DNA from: Wenyingzhuangia fucanilytica
GTDB lineage: Bacteria > Bacteroidota > Bacteroidia > Flavobacteriales > Flavobacteriaceae
Reading direction: 5' to 3'
NCBI RefSeq assembly: GCF_001697185.1
Contig: NZ_CP014224.1
Span: 1,798,001 to 1,862,000, forward strand
DNA: 64,000 bases
The notes under the pieces are model-generated. The model was not told the DNA's origin, did not search any database, and was given only the letters and a program-made list of their open reading frames with translations. Positions within the stretch are counted from its first letter, which is position 1. Each line of letters begins with the position of its first letter. Positions 18,861 to 28,368 of this stretch are shown piece by piece. Position numbers and translations under genes: made by a program.

Positions 18861-20648
18861 TTATAGTTTTTCTATATAGACATAATACGCAGGATATACT
18901 TTACCTGCTTTGTCTATTAATTGTGCTTCCATATCATATTTCCCAGCAGGTATTTTACCTGTAAACTTTACTTCATTTTGCCCAATATTGATACTTAATT
19001 CTTTTTCAATATTTGCCACATATAAGTAGGCCTTTTCAAAATCGGATTTTGTACTCCCCACCATTGTTTTATGCAACTCTATTCTTTTTTCTTGACTAGG
19101 AAACGTATCGTTAATGGCATGTCCACTTTCTCTAGGAAACCTTCTTAAATAAATAGCATATTCTCCATCTTCAACAAATTCTATTTTCCATCTACCCGCT
19201 GCTTGAACGGCTTTTGATGCTCCGTCTTGATGCCATGCTCCGTTGTGTTTGCCTGTAAACATATCGTGAGCAGAAATTCTAGTTGGATTTTCTTTTGGAG
19301 AACCTACTTTTATATATCCATATCTTTCATTTGGATGCTCTGACATGATGGATTGCCACCATTTTTCATAACCTATAGTCAAACGATTTGCAACCTCTGG
19401 GTATTTTTCGATAATGTTTTTTGTTTGACTACGATCTGAGTTTATATCATACAATTCCTTTCCATTTATCAAACGCCAATTATTATCCATTACAGAATAA
19501 GTTCTGTTTTTTATTAGATTCTGTTTTCTTTGAGTATCTACATATATAGTACGATTTTCCCATTTTGATTCAGAATTGAAAAGTAATGGTTTTAAGCTTT
19601 TCCCATCCAACGGTTTTCTTGGATTAAAATCAAAATCAAATAAATCAACAAAAGTCGGTAGCAAATCATAATGAGCAACTAACTCATCAATATCTTTTCC
19701 TCCTGTTAACTTACCATTTGGCCATCTAATAAATAAAGGCACTCGGTGTCCTCCTTCATATACGCTTCCTTTTCCTCCTTTTAAACCTGCATCATAAATT
19801 TTATTTCCTCCAGCAGATCCGTTATCTGTTGTAAAAATAACTATTGTATTATCCTTTACACCTAGCTCATCCAATTTCTCATCTAATAATTTAAAATTGT
19901 CATCTACATTAGTAATCATTCCGTAAAAACGTTGATAATTCTCGTCCAAAGCTTTTACGTCTTTGTATATATCTAAATACTTTTTAGGTACATTCCATGG
20001 TTTATGAGGTGCGTTTGTTGAAATGTAACAGAAAAAAGGATTGTCTTTATTTTGTTCAATAAATTCCAACGCTTCAGAGAAAAAAACATCTGTACAATAC
20101 CCTTTGTATTTTTGCATTTTCCCATTATGCCAATAGGTATCATCAAAACCATCATTCCACCAATAATCTGGTCCTTGAGTAATACCTCCACCACCAATTC
20201 TTACAACCTCATGAAAACCTCTATCTTCTGGTCGGTAAGGATAATTATCTCCTAAATGCCATTTACCAAACATCCCATTAGTATAGCCATTTTTAGCAAA
20301 AACTTGAGGAAGTAAAACCTCATCTTCAAAAAGTAATGATCTCCCTGTAATAGTATGAAAAGTATTTACTCGGTTGGTATGTCTTCCACTCATTAAAGCT
20401 CCTCTACTAGGGGCACAAGTTGTAGAAACATGATAATTTGTAAACCTTATTGACTCCTTATAGAATTTATCAATATTTGGAGTTTTAATATATGGATTAC
20501 CCGTACATCCAAAATCTCCCATTCCTTGATCATCAGTCATGACCAAAACAACATTTGGTTTGTTTTTTTTTGATGATGTTATTTGTGCTATTAGTATATT
20601 ATTAAAATGAAATACCAATATTACACCGAACCAAAATTCTTTTTTCAT
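18861..20648 (-). CDS. S1-family sulfatase with C-terminal beta-sandwich (CAPSR)
   Basis: A 595-aa exported sulfatase. Metal site VMTDDQGMGDFG (37-48), formylglycine Cys78 in CAPSRGALMSGRHTNR, GKWHLGDNYPYRP, and TTDNGSAGG. After the catalytic part (to about residue 455) there is an added region of about 140 residues (AVQAAGRWKIEFVEDGEYAI ... GKYDMEAQLIDKAG). A similar tail is on the sulfatase at 40099-41910; it looks like a carbohydrate-binding sandwich. This is the first gene after the 420-bp gap downstream of susD, so it probably heads the third transcription unit. A palindrome lies 33 bp upstream of its start. Confidence 0.92.
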   Translation of the reverse strand: MKKEFWFGVILVFHFNNILIAQITSSKKNKPNVVLVMTDDQGMGDFGCTGNPYIKTPNIDKFYKESIRFTNYHVSTTCAPSRGALMSGRHTNRVNTFHTITGRSLLFEDEVLLPQVFAKNGYTNGMFGKWHLGDNYPYRPEDRGFHEVVRIGGGGITQGPDYWWNDGFDDTYWHNGKMQKYKGYCTDVFFSEALEFIEQNKDNPFFCYISTNAPHKPWNVPKKYLDIYKDVKALDENYQRFYGMITNVDDNFKLLDEKLDELGVKDNTIVIFTTDNGSAGGNKIYDAGLKGGKGSVYEGGHRVPLFIRWPNGKLTGGKDIDELVAHYDLLPTFVDLFDFDFNPRKPLDGKSLKPLLFNSESKWENRTIYVDTQRKQNLIKNRTYSVMDNNWRLINGKELYDINSDRSQTKNIIEKYPEVANRLTIGYEKWWQSIMSEHPNERYGYIKVGSPKENPTRISAHDMFTGKHNGAWHQDGASKAVQAAGRWKIEFVEDGEYAIYLRRFPRESGHAINDTFPSQEKRIELHKTMVGSTKSDFEKAYLYVANIEKELSINIGQNEVKFTGKIPAGKYDMEAQLIDKAGKVYPAYYVYIEKL

Positions 20649-21012
20649 CTTATTTTTTTGTTATTTCTTTATACTGATAGTTCATCAATATTGATGAATT
20701 AACTTTTTAGGAATGTTTATTTTCTTAACTCCTCTGTTCAATAAATACAACTAGCACTATGACAAAAATGAGTATAACATAAGGAAAACACATTCCTCTT
20801 ATCATTCTTTTATGTTGCTGAATTCACTCAATACAATGTAAAACCCTAAAAAAATTGAAGTGTGATAAAAAATTAAGTTACCATAAAGTAATAAAATGAT
20901 TAATACAAAGCGATTTTATCTTGTATTATTGATTGAGTATTCTATATAATTGAAAATCATTTTAAGAATTTAACAACCAAAAATTTATTAAAATAACTAA
21001 CTGTATTGACCT
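20649..21012. other. Gene-free region between the susD terminator and the sulfatase operon
   Basis: There is no open frame of note here. It should contain the promoter of the leftward operon that begins with the sulfatase. No exact minus-strand TAnnTTTG box (CAAAnnTA on the plus strand) was found; the nearest partial match is CAATGTA around 20834. An 18-bp perfect palindrome at 20681-20698 is the most prominent element. Confidence 0.6.
20681..20698. promoter_or_regulatory. 18-bp perfect palindrome upstream of the sulfatase operon
   Basis: TTCATCAATATTGATGAA is fully self-complementary and ends 33 bp upstream of the sulfatase start codon (20648). It could be an operator for a dimeric regulator or a hairpin in the mRNA leader. 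There is no T-run, so it is not a terminator. Function is inferred from position only. Confidence 0.4.
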
Positions 21013-21052
21013 AAAAAACACAAGACAATCACTAAGGAATGTCTTGTGTTTT
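21013..21052 (-). terminator. Terminator-like hairpin after susD
   Basis: A perfect 13-bp inverted repeat (21015-21027 with 21040-21052, arms AAAACACAAGACA and TGTCTTGTGTTTT) with a 12-nt loop. On the minus strand it is followed by a T-run. It begins 18 bp past the susD stop. This is a good intrinsic terminator for the susC-susD transcription unit and separates it from the downstream sulfatase/fucosidase operon. Confidence 0.85.
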
Positions 21053-21069
21053 ACATTTATCTTACTTTC

Positions 21070-22746
21070 TTAATTATTATACCCCGCGTTTTGTTCCCAA
21101 CCATTAAGTTGATTTAAATTCATTTCGGTTACAGGGATTGGTAACAGCCATTCTCGATCTGGCCAAGTGTAATTACCATAACTTGTATTAAAACTAAAGC
21201 TACCATTATAAGAATCTGGAAAAGTTGTTATTAATGATCCATCATTAACAACGTCAAATCCATCTGTTCTTATCAAATCAAAACGTCTTTTTATTTCTCC
21301 TGCTAATTCTAATCTACGCTCTTTTAGTACTGCAGTTCTGAATTCATCTTGAGATAAACCAGCTAAGTCTTTAGAATTATCTGTAACTCCAAATGCTCTT
21401 CTTCTAATTCTATTAATAGCATTATAAGCATCTGCATTTGGTGCCCCATCTGCTTCATTTTGAGCTTCAGCATATATTAATAAAGCATCAGCAAATCGAT
21501 ATAATATAGCATTATTATTAAGCGCTCTAAATTCTCTATCATCTGTACCTAGAAACCAATCTATATCAATAAATTTTCTAAGAAGTGGTTGAGTTAGAAT
21601 CGTATCACCTGCAGCAGTTACATATTTTGTAATAATCCCCCAATCTCTTCTTTGATCTCCTGGTTCATCATAAGCAGCGTATAAATCAGGTGAAGGCAAA
21701 TTACCTCCACTACTGTTAATAGTACCTGGCCAAGCTAAATCTCTAACTCTTTCTGTATACCCTGGAGGGAATTGATTACGATTAGCTGCCCAATAACCTC
21801 TTCCATCAGGACTGTTAGAAGCCATTCTTGAGGTCCAAGATCCCACTTGACCAAGAACTGTAGCTCCCAACTCAAGCATAGACTCTACACTATAAGGTTG
21901 ATTTTCTAACCAAGCTACCCCACAAGCTGGAGTAATATTTTCACCATCTACAACAGCCTCTGTAATTAAATCATTTGGTGAATCATCAATCACTTCTTTG
22001 GCTTTTGCTGCTGCCAATGCCCAGTTTGCTGGGTCTCCTTGAACTTTGTCTCCTTGTGAAGTTCTTCTCCATCCTGCACGAGTTAAATAAACCTCTGATA
22101 AAATTAATTTAGCTGTCCATTTTGTAATTCTACCATCATGTAAAGCATCTGCACAATTATCTTCGGCAAATTTTAAATCTGGAATAATAATTTCATCATA
22201 TATTTCATCTACACTAGAACGAGGTAAATCATAATCAGCTGTTGAGGTTACAGAGTTTATAACCTTTGGCATATCTCCCCAAACTCTAACCAAATTATAA
22301 TATGCAAAAGCTCTTAAAGCATGAGCTTCACCAATAAATGCATTTTTTTTCTCCTCAGAAATTTCTGCATTTGGCACATATTTTATAACATCATTAGCAC
22401 GAGATATTGCTGTCCAAAAACCTTGATATTGTCTACGATTTGTTAACCAAACACTTTCTGGAACTACTGTATGAGTCATAAATTCATTTGTGTTATTATT
22501 GTCTCTAGAAACAATATCGTCAGTCCCTACATCAATAGAATGCCAGTAATACCCCCCGTATATTGAAGTTGATTGTCCATCTTGTAAAGCATGATAGATA
22601 GCATCTGTAGCTAAACGAGCATCAGACTCCGTATTAAAAAAAGCATGCGTTGCAACTACCCCCCTAGGGTTTTCGTCCAAAAAGTCATCACATGATATTG
22701 GTAACAATGCCAATATCAACAAACCTATTATATATATATATTTCAT
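21070..22746 (-). CDS. SusD/RagB-family glycan-binding lipoprotein
   Basis: A 558-aa surface lipoprotein with lipobox LLPISC (Cys19), then DDFLDENPRGVVATHAFFNTESDA, the classic SusD N-terminus. TPR-like helices (ALRAFAYYNLVRVWGDMP) and a C-terminal half typical of RagB/SusD (FADALLIYAEAQNEADG, NRIRRRAFG, ERRLELAGEIKRRFDLIR) are clear. It caps the SusC barrel and binds the oligosaccharide before import. It lies 23 bp after susC, the usual order, and is followed by a strong terminator. It is the only SusD in the window. Ligand specificity cannot be read from sequence, but the surrounding enzymes imply sulfated fucan. Confidence 0.97.
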   Translation of the reverse strand: MKYIYIIGLLILALLPISCDDFLDENPRGVVATHAFFNTESDARLATDAIYHALQDGQSTSIYGGYYWHSIDVGTDDIVSRDNNNTNEFMTHTVVPESVWLTNRRQYQGFWTAISRANDVIKYVPNAEISEEKKNAFIGEAHALRAFAYYNLVRVWGDMPKVINSVTSTADYDLPRSSVDEIYDEIIIPDLKFAEDNCADALHDGRITKWTAKLILSEVYLTRAGWRRTSQGDKVQGDPANWALAAAKAKEVIDDSPNDLITEAVVDGENITPACGVAWLENQPYSVESMLELGATVLGQVGSWTSRMASNSPDGRGYWAANRNQFPPGYTERVRDLAWPGTINSSGGNLPSPDLYAAYDEPGDQRRDWGIITKYVTAAGDTILTQPLLRKFIDIDWFLGTDDREFRALNNNAILYRFADALLIYAEAQNEADGAPNADAYNAINRIRRRAFGVTDNSKDLAGLSQDEFRTAVLKERRLELAGEIKRRFDLIRTDGFDVVNDGSLITTFPDSYNGSFSFNTSYGNYTWPDREWLLPIPVTEMNLNQLNGWEQNAGYNN

Positions 22747-22769
22747 AAATTTTAATTTTTAAGATTAAT

Positions 22770-25700
22770 TTAAAAAGAAAGGTTTAGTCCAACTACAAAC
22801 CTTCTTGTATTAGGATACCCAGATCTATCATGACCTAATGATAGGTTGTTTCTTCCGTAAGCACTCACATCAGGACTAAAACCTGAATAATTAGTAAAGG
22901 TGTATACATTGTTTAAAGATGCATTCAGTCTTAATGATGTAAGTAACATCTTAGCAATTACTTTTTTTGGAAAACTATAACCTATGGTTATATTTTGTAA
23001 GCGTACAAAAGATCCATTTTCAACGTACATATCATTAAATACACGTGCTACAGACCCTAGTTTAGGAAAGTCTGAATTTTGGTTTTCTGGACTCCAAGAA
23101 TCTTTTACTACAGCTGACGCATTACGAGATCCAGTAAATGTTAGCAATCTTACGTTTGTAATATTGGCAATCTCTTGACCTAATTGACCATCTAAAAAGA
23201 AACTAAAATCAACATTTCCTATCTTAAAATCATTTTTAATACCAAACATCATATCTGCTTGTGCATTACCAATTGCAACCTTATCATCTTCAGTTATTCC
23301 ATCTTTTCCATTAGTATCATAAAACAATTGTTGTCCAGGAGAAGGATTTGCTTCATTATACAATAATGCTCCATCAGCACGTGGTATGTACGTATAGCTT
23401 GCTGTTCTATCTGAATTGTATAAATTTATCTGATCTGCGTTTGATAATCCTTGAAATTCAACGAAATCATCAAACTGAGCTATACCAGCTCTTTTAAAAC
23501 CATAAAATGTACCAACTTTATCACCATTAATCAAACGCTGTGTACCGTCTCCAGCTACACCTGCTAAAGTCTGACCTACAGCAAGATCAGTAGTTAAATC
23601 ATCTATTCTTGCTTCACCTACAGAGAAGTTACCTTTAAAATTCCACGAGAAATTTTTATTGTTAATTACTCTCAAACCTAAATCTAATTCAAAACCTTTA
23701 GATCTAATCGTTCCAAAATTTCTAACAAAATTACTTTGTCCAGATTGTGCAGGTACTTTATTAGAATTAAATAAAAGATCAGAAGTTACTTTAGAATAAT
23801 AATCTGTTGTTAACGTTACTCTATTTTTAAAGAAAGCCAAATCAAGACCTACATCAAATTGATTGGTAGATTCCCACTTTAAGTTAGGGTTAGGTATTTG
23901 ACTTGAATAATAAACGGTTGTAGTTGTTTCACCTCCTGCACCATCTCCAACAACATAAGTGTCCGGATCTAATGTACTTAGAGATTGAAAACTTCTAACA
24001 GATTGATTTCCTGTTTTACCATAACTTACTCGAAATTTCGCTTGAGAAATTTCAGGTATGTTTTTCATAAACTCCTCTTCAGATAATTTATAGGCAAAAG
24101 CTCCTGCAGGAAAAAATGCCCATTTATTATTAATAGCAAATTTAGAAGAACCATCGTAACGACCTGTTAAAGTAAATAAGTACTTTTTATTATAGGTATA
24201 ATTGATACGACCAAAATAAGAAAGCAATTGTGACTCTGAAAAATCTACAGTATCTCCAAAAAAAGTATCAGCTGTTTTTGGTGCATAAAATGTAAGAAAG
24301 TCGTTAGGAAAACCTCTATGATCTGTAGTGACACGATCTGATGATCTATATTCTATAGACTGCCCTAAAATTGAATTAATTTGATGTTTTCCAAATTTTG
24401 TATCAAAATGTAATTCGTTTGAATTAGAGATACTTTCATTTTGTGAATCTCCAGTTTTAGCCCAACCTAAAAAACGTGTAAGTTGCCCTGGTCTTACCTC
24501 TCTATTTTGATAAAAACGTTGTTTTGAATATCTATTTTGATAATTAAAACTAGTTTTGAAATAAAGTGATTTAGAGAATCTATAATTAAGATACATGCTC
24601 CCTAATAATTGATATTGTTTTGTATTCCAACTATTATTTTGAAGATAATCTAATGGATTGACAATAACTGGTTCAGCATCTGGATTCTCTATTAAATCTT
24701 CTTCATCCGGTTCAATTGTTTGATAAATATCTTTTGTTGGATCTGCCTCAAGTACTCTTCTGATAATATTTCCAACTCCAAAACCGTCTGCATTTTGACC
24801 TACATTTGTTGATTGAGAATCACTATCAACATAAGCGTAAGTAATTCTAGTTCCCACTTTAACTTTTTCACTAACAGTAGCATCTAGGTTTATTCTTGTT
24901 TGAATACGTTTGAAATCAGTATTTGAAATCATTCCTTTACTATCTAAAAAATTTGTGGAAATTAAATAACGTAAATCTTTATTCCCTCCACTAAAACTAA
25001 GATTGCTAGTTTTTGTTATTGACGGACTTGTTACTGTTGATAACCAATCTGTAGTCTTAAGCTTTCCTGCTTGCGCATCAGCTAATAATTCTGGGTTTAC
25101 AAGAGCGGTACCACTGTTACGACTTAATTCATTATCCAAAAGCACAAATTCATTAGCGTTTAGTAATGGTGTAGGATGAGGAATTGTTCCTATTGAATAA
25201 TTGTGTGAAACTGCAACCACTCCTTTTCCAGCGACCCCTGTTTTAGTAGTCACTAAAACAACCCCGTTAGATCCACGAGATCCATAAATAGCTGTTGCTG
25301 AAGCATCTTTTAGAATTTCTATAGATTCAATATCTTCTGGACTAATTAAAGACAAAGGGCTCATACTATCTCCTCCAGTAGTATCTGCTGATAATACATC
25401 TAAACTTTCATTCTCCATAGGAATACCATCAATAACGTACAATGGCTCACTACTTGAAATAGTACTAATACCTCTAATGGTAATATTGGCTCCTGCACCC
25501 GGTGTTCCTGAGTTTGAAGTTACAATTACACCAGCTGCTCTACCTGCCAAAGCATTATCTAATGATATAGATTGTGTTTTCATAATATCTTCTGCTTTTA
25601 CAGAAGATACAGATCCTGTTAAATCACTCTTTTTAACGGCTCCATATCCAACAACAACAACCTCTTCTAATTCTTCAGCAGATTTTTTTAAAGTCACATT

Positions 25701-25961
25701 TATTACATTGCTATCCCCTACAATTGCCGTATTACTTTCTGCCCCCAAATAAGAAAAAATGATGATATCTCCCCTTTTAGCTTTTATAGAATAAAATCCA
25801 TCAAAATCTGTAAGACTACCCTTCGAGGTTTGTTTTATAAATAGTGATGCCCCTACAATAGGCTCACCAAATTCATCTGTTACCTTACCTGTAATTGTTT
25901 TTACTTGAGAAAAAACAGATATAGATAACATTATCATAAATACCGTTAAAATTTTCTTCAT
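22770..25961 (-). CDS. SusC-family TonB-dependent oligosaccharide transporter
   Basis: A 1063-aa outer-membrane protein with signal peptide at 1-19. A carboxypeptidase-regulatory-like domain follows (about 20-100: TITGKVTDEFGEPIVGASLF). The plug domain has GSVSSVKAEDIM, the NITIRGISTISSSEPLYVIDGIP motif and LKDASATAIYGSRGSNGV. The remainder is a 22-strand-type barrel ending in RRFVVGLNLSF. It imports oligosaccharides with energy from TonB/ExbBD. It is paired with susD directly downstream. Only 31 bp separate it from the upstream sulfatase, so transcription probably enters from upstream PUL genes. Confidence 0.98.
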   Translation of the reverse strand: MKKILTVFMIMLSISVFSQVKTITGKVTDEFGEPIVGASLFIKQTSKGSLTDFDGFYSIKAKRGDIIIFSYLGAESNTAIVGDSNVINVTLKKSAEELEEVVVVGYGAVKKSDLTGSVSSVKAEDIMKTQSISLDNALAGRAAGVIVTSNSGTPGAGANITIRGISTISSSEPLYVIDGIPMENESLDVLSADTTGGDSMSPLSLISPEDIESIEILKDASATAIYGSRGSNGVVLVTTKTGVAGKGVVAVSHNYSIGTIPHPTPLLNANEFVLLDNELSRNSGTALVNPELLADAQAGKLKTTDWLSTVTSPSITKTSNLSFSGGNKDLRYLISTNFLDSKGMISNTDFKRIQTRINLDATVSEKVKVGTRITYAYVDSDSQSTNVGQNADGFGVGNIIRRVLEADPTKDIYQTIEPDEEDLIENPDAEPVIVNPLDYLQNNSWNTKQYQLLGSMYLNYRFSKSLYFKTSFNYQNRYSKQRFYQNREVRPGQLTRFLGWAKTGDSQNESISNSNELHFDTKFGKHQINSILGQSIEYRSSDRVTTDHRGFPNDFLTFYAPKTADTFFGDTVDFSESQLLSYFGRINYTYNKKYLFTLTGRYDGSSKFAINNKWAFFPAGAFAYKLSEEEFMKNIPEISQAKFRVSYGKTGNQSVRSFQSLSTLDPDTYVVGDGAGGETTTTVYYSSQIPNPNLKWESTNQFDVGLDLAFFKNRVTLTTDYYSKVTSDLLFNSNKVPAQSGQSNFVRNFGTIRSKGFELDLGLRVINNKNFSWNFKGNFSVGEARIDDLTTDLAVGQTLAGVAGDGTQRLINGDKVGTFYGFKRAGIAQFDDFVEFQGLSNADQINLYNSDRTASYTYIPRADGALLYNEANPSPGQQLFYDTNGKDGITEDDKVAIGNAQADMMFGIKNDFKIGNVDFSFFLDGQLGQEIANITNVRLLTFTGSRNASAVVKDSWSPENQNSDFPKLGSVARVFNDMYVENGSFVRLQNITIGYSFPKKVIAKMLLTSLRLNASLNNVYTFTNYSGFSPDVSAYGRNNLSLGHDRSGYPNTRRFVVGLNLSF

Positions 25962-25992
25962 AATTTAATCTATTGTTTATTAGTTAGTGTTT

Positions 25993-27483
25993 TTAGTTTA
26001 AAGTTCTTTTAAATAAAGTTTCATATTCTTGATAACCATTGTACTTTACCCCTTCTTTTTTCCAATGTTCAAGTTGATCGTCATATAATTTTCTCATTTT
26101 ACTTAGTTGTTTTTTATATTTAAGTTTACTTGCTAAATTTTCCATTTCATATGGATCGTTCTTTATATCAAACAATTCTTCTGTTGGATGTAAATCTTTA
26201 CTTTCATCTTTGTAAAACCAATACACATACTTGTATTGAGCATCCATTACTGTTAAACAATGTGTAGCCTTAGGTCCCCAAACTTGTACAATAGGAAGAG
26301 ACTCTCTTACTTGAGTATTTGTATTTTCAAGAATAGCTCGTAAACTTTTACCGTCGTAAATTGTTGGAATTTCAACTCCCGCATAATCTAAAATAGTAGC
26401 TGTAATATCTACATTCCCTGTAATAGAAGTTGTTCTTCCTATTTTCTTTTTATGTTTATCACGAGGGTCTACAATAATTAATGGAGTTCTTGCTCCTTCT
26501 TCATATGGAAGTACCTTAGAACCTAAACCATGAGAACCATTAAAATACCCATTATCCGAAGAAAAAATAATGATGGTATTTTCATCTATATTTAATCTTT
26601 CTAATTCCTTTAATACCATTCCTATAGAATAATCTACTCCATAAATTAATTGGTTGTATTTACGTAAAGCTTTTTGATAAGTATTTTCCTTATCATATCC
26701 CCATTCTTCAAACCTTGGATATTGTCTACCCATTCTAGATTGTTTAGCTAAATGTTTACCTGCCTCACGTCCATAATTTGGCAATTTATCAAACACTACG
26801 TCTTTGTACACATCATCAAACATAGGATCTGGCACTACAGGTCTGTGCGGTGCTTTAAAATAAACACTCATACAAAAAGGTTTATCTTGTTTTACAGATT
26901 CATTTATAAAATCAATAGTTGCTGCACCGTATGCACGAGTACTATGCGGGTACTCTTTGGCATATTGAACCATGTATTTATTTTCTTTTGTTTTATATGA
27001 TGTTTGATGAGAACCTCCTCCCCAAAAATCAAAATCATGTTTTGCAACCTCTCCTTCTTCTCCCCAACCTCCATTGGTATCAGAAATTGAAAAACCGAAC
27101 TTACCTGCAAAACCAACACGATAACCTGCTTTTTTTAGTAATACCGGGTAAGAAGTAGACCATTGTTTGGTTCCTAAAGAACCATGATCAAAATTACATC
27201 CTGTTTTGTATTCAAATTGTCCAGTCATAACATTCGCTCTACTTGCCATGCAAATAGCCGTGGTATTGTAATGTCTTGCAAAAACAACTCCTTTACTAGC
27301 CAACACATCCAGATTAGGTGTTTTCACAACATTATTTCCATAATCCTTCTGTGTATCATAAGATTGATCATCAGTAAAAAAGAAAATAATGTTAGGCTTC
27401 TTTTCAACTTTTGCTTGTGACTGACATGATTGAAATCCTACACAAACAATCATTAAAATTAGATTTAAGATATTTTTATACAT
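25993..27483 (-). CDS. S1-family sulfatase with CMASR signature, lipoprotein
   Basis: A sulfatase of about 496 aa. I prefer the start at 27483 (MYKNILNL...) because it gives a clean lipoprotein signal (VCVGFQSC) and sits 4 bp after the SGNH stop. An in-frame upstream ATG at 27510 would add nine charged residues and overlap that gene by 23 bp. Metal site FFTDDQSYDTQK. The catalytic Cys (78 from this start) lies in CMASRANVMTGQFEYKTG, a C-x-A-x-R signature rather than C-x-P-x-R; such sites are matured by anaerobic-type radical-SAM enzymes. It also has SSDNGYFNGSHGLGSK. It directly precedes susC. Confidence 0.9.
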   Translation of the reverse strand: MYKNILNLILMIVCVGFQSCQSQAKVEKKPNIIFFFTDDQSYDTQKDYGNNVVKTPNLDVLASKGVVFARHYNTTAICMASRANVMTGQFEYKTGCNFDHGSLGTKQWSTSYPVLLKKAGYRVGFAGKFGFSISDTNGGWGEEGEVAKHDFDFWGGGSHQTSYKTKENKYMVQYAKEYPHSTRAYGAATIDFINESVKQDKPFCMSVYFKAPHRPVVPDPMFDDVYKDVVFDKLPNYGREAGKHLAKQSRMGRQYPRFEEWGYDKENTYQKALRKYNQLIYGVDYSIGMVLKELERLNIDENTIIIFSSDNGYFNGSHGLGSKVLPYEEGARTPLIIVDPRDKHKKKIGRTTSITGNVDITATILDYAGVEIPTIYDGKSLRAILENTNTQVRESLPIVQVWGPKATHCLTVMDAQYKYVYWFYKDESKDLHPTEELFDIKNDPYEMENLASKLKYKKQLSKMRKLYDDQLEHWKKEGVKYNGYQEYETLFKRTLN

Positions 27484-27487
27484 CTTC

Positions 27488-28354
27488 TTATTTTTTATTT
27501 TTTGACTCATATTCTTTAAATTGCTCTACTATGATTTCTGACGAAGGACATTCTACCGTATCTATGTGAAGCGAAGCTGCAATTTCTTTTGCTACTTTAA
27601 TTCCCTGTAACCTAGAACCTTCTGGGTTATAATGAACATCTCCTTTTTTTACACCATGTTCTTCTAAAACAGGTTTTGAAAATGTAAACAAATCGTTTAC
27701 AATAACTTCTGGATACTGATTCATAACCTTTAAAGCTACTTTATTGTATTTAATAGAATCCCCGGCAAATCTACCTTCTGCTCCTTCTGGAACTGGGGTC
27801 GTTGTAGCAAAAATTAATTTCGCTTTTGGGTACGTAGTTTTAAGATATTTGATAATCTTATGCAAATTCTCTTCATACTCTTCTAAAGTTGATACTTGCG
27901 TTCCTTTTTCCTTATCTAATTTATTACCCGATAAATATTTTAAATCGTGTAATCCAACATTAAAATGAATAACATCCCATTCAAAATCCCAACCTCCTTT
28001 TAAAAAAGGTTCAAACATTTTTTTTCTCAATGCTTCCATTCGAGGAATAAAATAATCGCTGGATTGTCCATTGGTATGCAAACGATAAACACAAGCCTTG
28101 TTTTTTAAAGATGCTCTAACATATTCTGTATATCCAATTGAAACAGAATCACCATAAATAAATACTTTCGGTAAATTAGAAATAGGTTCTATATATCTAA
28201 ATTGGTATCGTGTTCTTGTAAATTTACCCAAACTAGCCCAAGCCTCCTTACATACATCTCCACCACTCTTCAGTATTGCTCCAAGTGTTTTCACAGGTAT
28301 TAATGATACCAATCCTAATACCCCAAGTAATTTAAAAGATTCTCTTCTATTCAT
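27488..28354 (-). CDS. SGNH/GDSL hydrolase, Tat-like signal
   Basis: A 288-aa exported hydrolase. The N-terminus MNRRESFKLLGVLGL has a twin-arginine-like motif and a hydrophobic stretch. SGNH blocks are seen: VFIYGDSVSIGY (nucleophile Ser in GDS), HTNGQSSD, VIHFNVGLHDLKYL (block III) and GDVHYNPEGS (catalytic Asp and His). These are serine esterases that in PULs usually remove acetyl or other acyl groups from glycans. Fucoidans can carry acetate, so a fucoidan acetylesterase is plausible; the substrate is inferred. It is placed between a GH29 fucosidase gene (14 bp gap) and a sulfatase. Confidence 0.8.
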   Translation of the reverse strand: MNRRESFKLLGVLGLVSLIPVKTLGAILKSGGDVCKEAWASLGKFTRTRYQFRYIEPISNLPKVFIYGDSVSIGYTEYVRASLKNKACVYRLHTNGQSSDYFIPRMEALRKKMFEPFLKGGWDFEWDVIHFNVGLHDLKYLSGNKLDKEKGTQVSTLEEYEENLHKIIKYLKTTYPKAKLIFATTTPVPEGAEGRFAGDSIKYNKVALKVMNQYPEVIVNDLFTFSKPVLEEHGVKKGDVHYNPEGSRLQGIKVAKEIAASLHIDTVECPSSEIIVEQFKEYESKNKK

Positions 28355-28368
28355 CTTTTTTAAACTTT

